Assembly (NCBI GenBank): GCA_014529385.2
Contig: CM043950.1
Coordinates: 77,495,935-77,559,934, forward strand
Source of the DNA: Adiantum capillus-veneris
Taxonomy: Eukaryota; Streptophyta; Polypodiopsida; Polypodiales; Pteridaceae
Length of the DNA: 64,000 nt
Direction of reading: 5' to 3'
Part shown: in pieces, positions 57,238 to 64,000 of the stretch
Layout of the letters: each line of letters starts with the position of its first letter
How positions within the stretch are numbered: the first letter of the stretch is position 1
Translations under genes and position numbers: made by a program
Notes under the pieces: model-generated
What the model saw: only the letters and a program-made list of their open reading frames with translations
What the model was told of the DNA's origin: nothing
Databases searched by the model: none

Positions 57238-57517
57238 GAGTGGGAAGATGGATAGTCTCTGTTCTCTCACTCCATGGATGTGTTCCCTTTCTCGGCCAGG
57301 TGGGTTGTATAAGCTGAGTGGTGCCCCAAAGTGTGCATGTGTATTGTCTCAAGAGTGTGTGTCGGGTGATTATAGAGGCGTTGTGAGTGTTTCCATTCCA
57401 CTCACATCATTCTGGTGCTCTCCACTAAGGATCTTCTTCAAGTACCTTCAACATTGAGATTATAGATTAGAAAAGGTTATAGGTTACAGGATACAGGTTA
57501 CACGTACAGGTAAACGT
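55997..57517 (+). repeat. Diverged Tat-like LTR plus leader start, copy A2
   Basis: Second member of the direct repeat. TATGCTCCATAAATTGAGCA is 1912 bp downstream of its A1 counterpart. LTR-like part about 56407-57405, with a (GT)n tract near 57210-57235. The copy is cut at 57517 by insertion of Tat copy 2, so the rest of its leader probably resumes beyond the window after copy 2. Confidence 0.75.
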
Positions 57518-58658
57518 TGTCAGGAGTTTTTTGGAGCAAGGGATTGCGCATATGTACATACCCATGCATGGTGCATCAAATAAAGTATTGCCCATTTTCC
57601 AGAGCCAGGTGGTTACGTGGGGCCCACATGTGTACAGGTAGGACACCATGTACATAGTGCATCGATTTTCATCGTTACTAGTACCATTGTGTTTTTCTAC
57701 AATAAGGAGGAGTTGGTAGCACGTAAAACTTCTCGAGGAAGCTATCCGTGGGCCGACAACATGAGGTCAGCAGGTGCGTCAGATGGCATCTAGTGGCGTC
57801 AGGAGGCGAACGAGGTCAATATTTGCACGCAGATGAGGATGGACACAACGTGGGTGTTTGCTTGTGAGAATTATGCAGAAAGGTCATCATGAGGACCTTT
57901 TTTTGGGGCCACTTCACATGGTGGCGAGGTGCATTATTGGAAAAAAGTTGAGTGCCAGGTGTGCGAATGATGCAAAAAGGTGACAACTATGCACTGCGAG
58001 GTCAGTTTTTGGCCTGTTCGGGGTCCGTTTGAGGTCATCTAAAAGGCCAAGGGTGCCCAACTAAAAAATCTAAGTGTGGGAACTGAAAAAACTGAGAGAA
58101 GACCAGAAAAAACGTGGAGAAGAGAGGAGGAACAGCCGCAGGTGTGTTTTTGCTCATTTTGGAGCCCGTTTTGGCCGTAAACTGCTCATCCGAGGTCGGA
58201 TTTGAGCACTTTGACATTGTAGACTGGGGTTTTGGGCCGTTCCGGACGCGATGGCGCTGTCCATTTTGCCAAGTTCCTCAATCTTTTCCTGCTGTTTTTC
58301 TGTGTAAGTTTCTCCTATGAGCGAAGTTTCTGCTCCAGTTTGTGATTGTATCTGGCTTATTTTACCCATATTGTGTGAGCTGTTTGCCCCATTGGTGTTG
58401 GCCCAAGCTCATTTGTATCTAAACATCAGAAATTCTCCTCTTTTGAGCTGAATTTTTTGGATGTGTGTGTGTGTGTGTGTGTCTGTGTGGAGTGGGCAAG
58501 TGGATAGTCTCTCTCCTCTCACTCCACAGATGTGTTCCCTGTCTCGGCCAGGTGTGTTGTGTAAGCCGAGTGGTGCCCCATAGTGTGTGTGTGTATCTTC
58601 CCAAGAGTGTGTGTCGGGTCGTTATAGAGACGCTGTGTGTGTTTTCATCCCGCTCACA
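57518..58658 (+). repeat. Tat copy 2 5' LTR
   Basis: 1141 bp, TGTCAGGAG...CCCGCTCACA, colinear with 17669-16530 on the minus strand. Contains (TG)n at about 58461-58490. Confidence 0.92.
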
Positions 58659-58822
58659 TTCTTTTGGTGCCCCCACTGAGGATCTTCTTCGAGTACCTTC
58701 TCCTTCGAGCTCACATTCTTTTGGCGCCCCCACGGAGGATCTTCTTCGAGTACCTTCTGCTTCGAGCTCACATTCTTTTGGCGCCCCCACGGAGGATCTT
58801 CTTCGAGTACCTTCTACGTCGA
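58652..58822 (+). repeat. Triplicated 57-bp LTR-end/primer-site segment
   Basis: GCTCACATTCTTTTGG-GCCCCCAC-GAGGATCTTC...CTTCGA occurs three times in tandem at about 57-bp intervals (58652, 58709, 58766). The first copy contains the last seven bases of the LTR and the expected primer-site position (TGGTGCCCCCAC); copies 2 and 3 have TGGCGCCCCCACGGAGG. The primer tRNA was not identified. Confidence 0.85.
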
Positions 58823-59844
58823 GCTTCAAGCTTCGAGATTCGGGGTTGCAGGTTGCAGATTACAGGTTACAGGTTACGGTTACAGGTACAGGTACAGGTA
58901 CAGGTACAAGTGATTCACACAGGTACAGGTAGCTGGAGTACAGTGATATACTAGCAGTGATGTCACTTGCAGTTGTTGTGGGAATGCATCACTTGGCGCC
59001 TATTTGAGCGCATTGTCTGCTGAATTGTACGTTACTTGTGGAAACTGCCATTATACGCATTTATGGAGCCATAATTGGTTGTATTTGGCAGTCCCAGCCA
59101 TTTCTGAGACTTGGTCTGGAAGATAGTCATTTCTGAGACTTGACTATATGCGATTTGCATTAGCCTTCGTGTGAGGGTCGATAGCGTGAGGTTTTTATTG
59201 AGCTGGGGGATTCTCAAATGTGGAGATCCTTTCGGTGATACAGGTAGCTGAAGCACCCTTTTTGTGACCTCGCCATAGGCTATGTACTAGTGAGTCCTAC
59301 TTGATGCTCGGGTTCTATTGTTGACAGTTTATGCATACATAGACAGTCTATATTTTGGGTTCCTACTGCTCTACTTCTGGGGAAACTCTGTCGAAATTTT
59401 CTCAAGTTATGATGGCTGGTTTTTTGGTATTTTGAGCCATTTATGCTGTTATGCTGCTGAAATTTTGGCAAAATCAGAGGTTGACTCAGGTGTGCCTTCT
59501 TGGGAGCTTCATGGTTGGCTTTAATGGATGATCAAAATGGCCCTCAGTTCACTCCTTTTCATTTAACTCAAAGAATTCAGATTAATGTTCATGTGTCCAG
59601 GAAGATCTTTTTCCAACAGCGCATAGTCTTTATGTTTGGGCCAAGAAGATTGAGAGAGATCCTGGAATGTCCTTTGCCTGTTGTAATTCCAATGATCAAC
59701 TACGAAAACTCATTTGATGTGCATGTGTTTGTCCTTATCTAAAGCTGAGCTCCATTGAAGTTTCTAGGGATTGGGTAGTGAAAAGTTTTGGGTTCTTGCA
59801 CGTGTGTTCGAAAGGGTTCTCAAAGCATCATAATTTGGGTATCC
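58823..59844 (+). other. Tat copy 2 untranslated leader
   Basis: About 1 kb without coding signal. Includes a short (GTTACAG/GTACAG)n run (58845-58915). The part 58830-59330 is shared with the A1 leader. Confidence 0.7.
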
Positions 59845-61671
59845 ATGGCTTTCTCTTATCCGGAGTTTCATGGAAGAAGTGATGAAGATGTGGAAGAATT
59901 TTTGGAAAAGATGGAGGTTGCCTGCATTAGCAACCAGATTCATGACCCTACGCAAATGTTACGCCTTCTCCAAATTTGTTTGAAGAGTGATGCACGAGTT
60001 TGGTCCAAGGCATTTGAAGAGGAGTTGTGTGCAGCAGATCCACCTATAAGATTGAGTTGGGACAATCTAAGGCATGGATTGGAAGTGGAGTTTGTGAAGA
60101 TAGAAGATCCTGACAAAGTGTGGCAAGAAGTACAAGGTTTGGTGCAAAAGGAAGGTGAGCCAGTAGATGCGTACATACGTAAGTTTTCATTGGCATGGGA
60201 GCGAATGTGCAAGGCTTTAGCACCACAGGTACCCCCGCCTGACATGATGAAGAAGGATAGGTTCTTGGCTGGTCTTTGGGAGAATATACGTTGGAGAGTG
60301 GAGCTAAAGAAGCCTAGGACATATGAGGATGCACTAGAGGTAGCAAGGAACAAAGAGTGGAAGCTGAGGAAAATGAGCCAGTTAGGGGTGGAGTCTTTGC
60401 CAATGAGGTCTGAATTTCAGCCTATAGAGTCTTTACAAGGGCGCATGTCAGGGGTTCATCATGAACCAATAGTTCCTGTTACTACTCAGGTTATGCCAGC
60501 AATGGTCACTACAGCAGTGCAAGATGATGGGCTAAGGCAATACATGAGGCAAATGGTAGATTTGATGAAGAATCTCAGCCTAAACATGCTAGGTCAAGTG
60601 GGAAATAATCGAGGTCGAGGGAGGTTTTCAAATCAGCAAGGAGGTGAAGAAAGGCCTAGGAATGGTGTTGGACAAAGCAATGGTAGGTTTTGGAGGCAGA
60701 CGCCCACATGTTACAATTGTGGAGAGTTGGGTCACATCAGCCCGCAATGTGATAAGCCACCAAGGATGGGGGGAGACATGTATCCATTGCCAAGACAGGT
60801 GCTAACTAGGTCAAATGATTATGGCATCGAAATTAAGGGAGACGAAGGAACGAGCGGATTAACCCAGGAGGAAAAGGGAAAGACAGAAGTGCTAAGTGTA
60901 GTCACCTTGGAGAAGGCATCAAAGCTAGAGGATACATTAGTGATGCCTATTGGGAAGAGGACCACAGAGGATAAGGAAGGAAGAAGTGCCCCAGGTCCTA
61001 GTAAGAAGAAAGGAAAGAGCCATGAAGGCGAGGATGTCAAGGCCAAGAGGAAAAGGAGAGCTCGTCGAAAGTTTCATGTTTCAGATTTTCCACTAGGGGA
61101 TGGGCAATCAAGCTATGACTTGAAGGAGGATCTGACGAGCAGGAAGGCAGATGTTACTTTTGGGCAGCTTATAGAGATGGTGCCTAAGCTAAAGCGACAG
61201 TGGAAGAGGATGGTTAACCCAATGGAGAAAGAGCCAGAGAGAGGTTTAGTGAAGGTGTTGGCAATGGATGAGCTACCAGACATTTGTCCAATAGTAGATG
61301 TGTGGCATAAAAGGAAAAAATTGGGACAAGGTTATGTGGATGGAGGAGCCCAAATATGCGTCATAACACACTCATGCGTTGAGAAGACGGGTCTCACAGT
61401 GGCTGGGGTGTCAGGTTTTCGAATCAGATTGGCAAACCATCAAAAAGTAATATGCTTGGGTGTTGTAAAGAGCTTAGAAGTGGAGGCATATGATGCAAAG
61501 GCAGTGGTTGATTTTCATGTGATGCCAGCAGGGTTGGGAGCATATCCTATCATACTGGGAAGACCATGGTTACATGCAGTGGGAGCTGTTCAAGATTGGC
61601 GACATGGTACGATTAGCCTCTATGGAAAGACAGGTACCAAGAAGCTTTATAATATGGACACAAGGAAATGA
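59845..61671 (+). pseudogene. gag: Tat copy 2 gag-protease
   Basis: Preferred start is Met 59845 (MAFSYPEFHGRSDEDVEEFL), the first residues that look like gag; the frame is open from 59788. Gag domain (about residues 40-190), zinc knuckle CYNCGELGHISPQC (about 60712-60753), protease motif YVDGGAQICVITHSC (about 61335-61380) and the ILGRPWLHAVGA end. Stops at TGA 61669-61671 where copy 1 has CGA (Arg), so the ancestral frame continued into pol. Structural protein plus aspartic protease of a Tat polyprotein. Confidence 0.9.
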
Positions 61672-61922
61672 TTAGAGGAGCTTTATGAAGATGAGGATGA
61701 GTCTAGTGATGAAGACTCTTCCACGGTGACAGATGAGGATAGTGATAGCACTACCAGCAGTGATGAGGATGCTGATGTTGCATTTCTTTTGATGGACAAA
61801 GAAATTCAGGAGATTGGTTTAGTTGCATTTGCGAATCAGGTTGAAGATGAAAGTGAAGGGCCTTATGAAGTGATTGAAGGGCTGATGCAAACCAAGGTTG
61901 AGTTGTCAAAAAGCAAGAATTA
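61672..61922 (+). pseudogene. pol: Tat copy 2 pol, acidic linker
   Basis: Same frame as gag after the TGA. LEELYEDEDESSDEDSSTVT to TKVELSK, then a 1-base deletion (near 61910, compared with copy 1) leads to a stop. Confidence 0.85.
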
Positions 61923-63101
61923 ATGACGCAAATGATTAGTGGAGACCTCTCAGCTATGGAGAAGGATATATATTTGCACATGCTGGCTAGTTTTCCTGAT
62001 TTGTTCATTACTTCATATGAAGAGATCAGAGGGTTCAAGGGTGAAGAGATGCATATAGAGCTGAAAGAAGGTGCTAAGCCAGTGCATCAAAGGCTAAGAA
62101 GGATGGGTCAAGAGAAAATGGAAGCCTTGCGGGTAGAGGTGGACAAGTTATTGAAGGCAGGGTTCATAGTTCCACTGGAGACCACAGAATGGGTGAGTCC
62201 AGTAGTAGTCAGTCCAAAGAAGGATGGGAAGTGGAGAATTTGTGTAGATTTTAAACCCTTAAACCCAGCCACTAAGAAGAACCCATATCCTCTTCCATTC
62301 ATCGATCAGATCTTGGATTCAGTGGCAGGTTATGAGAGGTACAGTGTGTGTGATGGTTTTTCAGGCTATTTTCAATTGAAGATTGCTCTTAAAGACCGCA
62401 CAAAGACAACATTTATTACGCCATGGGGCTGCTATTGCTACACAGTGTTGCCGTTTGGGTTGTCAAATGGACCATCTTTCTATCAAGAAAGAGCAAATTG
62501 GGTGCTGGAACCATTCATTGGTAGTTGTGTTAAGGCTTTTATGGATGACTTCTGTGTTTATAGCAGTAGGACTGAATACCATGAGAAGCTGCAGATGGTA
62601 TTGGCTCGATATGATGAATGTGGAGGACAACTAAATCCAAAGAAATGTCATCTAGCACAGCCAAGGGTGAAGCTATTGGGCCATATGGTGTCAGAAAATG
62701 GCATTGAGGCTGATCCTGATAAGGTGAAGTCTATTATTCTTCTTCCATCACCTATGAGTACGAAGCAATTGGCAACCTTTATACACAAAGTGAAGTACAT
62801 GGCACGGTTTATTCCATTGTCTTTGCAGCTTCTTTATCCATTACAGCAAGTGGCAAAGCATGATCCATTGCAATGGGATGACAAGTGTGAAGAAGTGTTT
62901 CAAGAGGTGAAAGAGGTGTTAGGGGGGTTGTCAGCCATGCAGGCTCCTGATTGGGAGAAAGTTTTTTATGTAAATCCATCAGTAGGGGATGATGCCATTG
63001 GAGCCATGCTATTGCAAAAGGGGAAGGGCAGCCATTATATGAGGCCAGTGTATTGTGCAAGCCGAGTGAAGTTGGTAGCGGAGAGAAGTTATCGGATGTA
63101 G
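61923..63101 (+). pseudogene. pol: Tat copy 2 reverse transcriptase and first RNase H
   Basis: 392 codons. RT motifs GKWRICVDFKPLNP, LPFGLSNGPSFYQER and the catalytic FMDDFCVYSS (copy 1 has Tyr instead of Cys), then the RT-RNase H connection GDDAIGAMLLQKGKG. Ends after VAER because one A is missing compared with copy 1 (GAGAGAAGTT for GAGAGAAAGTT). Confidence 0.92.
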
Positions 63102-64000
63102 AGCTAGTGATGGCCAGTGTAATATTTGCTTGTCGACGATTTCATCATTACTTGCTACCACGGCCTTTTGTTTTCTTGACGAGTTATGCCTTTTTGCCAC
63201 AGTTAATTAATGGTATTAACATGTCAAATGTGGTGAAGAAATGGGGAATTGAGCTGCAAGAGTTTGAGTTCTCTTTTATAGTGGAAGATAGTACAAGGGC
63301 TACCCTAGCTGATTTGTTGACCTACAAGGAGAATCCCCTTATTGTTAAGGAAGAGGTGGTGAGAAAGGTAGTTGAAGAAGTGCCACAGATCAGCAATGCA
63401 CATGTGTTGTTCTTTGATGGTTCATACAGAAAGAGCCACGATGCAGCTTCACGGGGTATAGCACTTTATGATCCAGAGGGGAAGCTAGTATGCAAGAGAG
63501 GGTTCAAATTGGATGCGCATAGTAACAATGAGGCTGAATATGCTACATTGGAAGCCGGATTACACATTTGTTTGAAGCATGGGGTTCGAAGGTTGAGTAT
63601 AAAAGGTGATGCCTTGTTAGTGGTGAAGCAAGTGCTGGGTGTGTGGAAGAGCAAGAACACCTCATTGAAGGAAATGTGCTTCAGAATTAAAGGCCTGTTA
63701 AAAAAGTTTGAAGCATGGAGTATCAGACACATTGAACGTGCTCTAAATGGAGAGGCACATGAAGCAGCTCAAGGCATGATTGGGGAGCTATTTGTGTTGA
63801 GGACCACTTTACCTCTTTATCATGGCCGGGAAAGTTTGGCTCAAGAAGAGGAGTTTTTGCTAACAGGAATCATTCCAAAGGAGATTCAGAAGTCTAAGAA
63901 GTATGGCTTTGTGCGTAGATCATACAGGTACAAATTGATTGGTGATGTCTTATACATGAAAGGGGATGATCTCGTGTTGAGACGTGTACCTTGGCGGGAG
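63102..64000 (+). pseudogene. pol: Tat copy 2 pol, second RNase H to integrase start (cut by window)
   Basis: Frame shifted from the preceding ORF and open to the window end. SVIFACRRFHHYLLPRPF, the second RNase H (VLFFDGSYRKSHDAASRGIA; note GG to RG compared with copy 1; AHSNNEAEYATLEAGL) and the linker to the integrase (YKLIGDVLYMKGDDLVLRRV). Confidence 0.88.

Larger units (their letters stand above)
57518..64000 (+). mobile_element. Tat-type Ty3/gypsy element, copy 2 (runs off window)
   Basis: 5' LTR, leader, gag-protease and pol up to the integrase zinc region at the window end. Very close to copy 1. The left flank is AACGT (57513-57517). Coding defects seen: TGA at 61669, and 1-base deletions near 61910 and near 63087. 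Confidence 0.93.

Overview
The window looks like heterochromatic, transposon-dominated nuclear DNA of a land plant. The evidence is plant-type LTR retrotransposons (Ty1/copia, and Ty3/gypsy of the Tat type with a second RNase H), a CACTA-type tnp2 relic, TRIM-like elements, foldback elements, long GA/AT/CA microsatellites, and a degraded plant NIF/FCP1-like phosphatase gene. I cannot place the species. I found no intact host gene, no rRNA or tRNA gene and no CRISPR array. Almost every coding region carries stops, frameshifts or insertions; the one long open frame is a 1180-codon Tat pol.

Layout. 1-2 kb: plus-strand CACTA tnp2 pseudogene that keeps a plausible 81-bp intron. 2.6-10.9 kb: AT-rich DNA with short minus-strand gene fragments (two NIF-phosphatase pieces, several unrecognised ORFs, possible retained introns), mixed with microsatellites and small tandem repeats. 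10.93-44.65 kb: a head-to-tail array of about 13 copies of a ~1.19-kb unit, all on the minus strand. Each unit has an LTR-like segment, a TGGTATCAGAGC primer-binding site and a gag-only coding region. It resembles a TR-GAG-type non-autonomous retrotransposon turned into a tandem repeat, and all copies I inspected share the same +1 frame break in gag.

Three LTR elements interrupt the array: a copia element (14263-27329, TSD ACCAC) that itself contains a Tat gypsy element (16530-23844), and two TRIM-like elements (28364-30978 and 40888-43142) without coding capacity. Their PBS and polypurine-tract regions match those of the copia element, which may be their helper family.

45.15-51.80 kb: a decayed plus-strand Tat copy (copy 3), split by a 1231-bp TTAA-flanked DNA transposon with CACTAG termini and by a 453-bp foldback element. 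51.8-57.5 kb: gag scraps and two diverged direct copies of a Tat-like LTR plus leader. 57518-64000: a younger plus-strand Tat copy (copy 2) with a complete 5' LTR, cut by the window end.

Insertion order inferred from nesting: TR-GAG array first, then copia and the TRIM-like elements, then Tat copy 1 inside copia. The small number of LTR-LTR differences in each nested element suggests these insertions are fairly recent compared with the decay of the array. Tat copy 1 (minus strand) and copies 2 and 3 (plus strand) are in opposite orientation.
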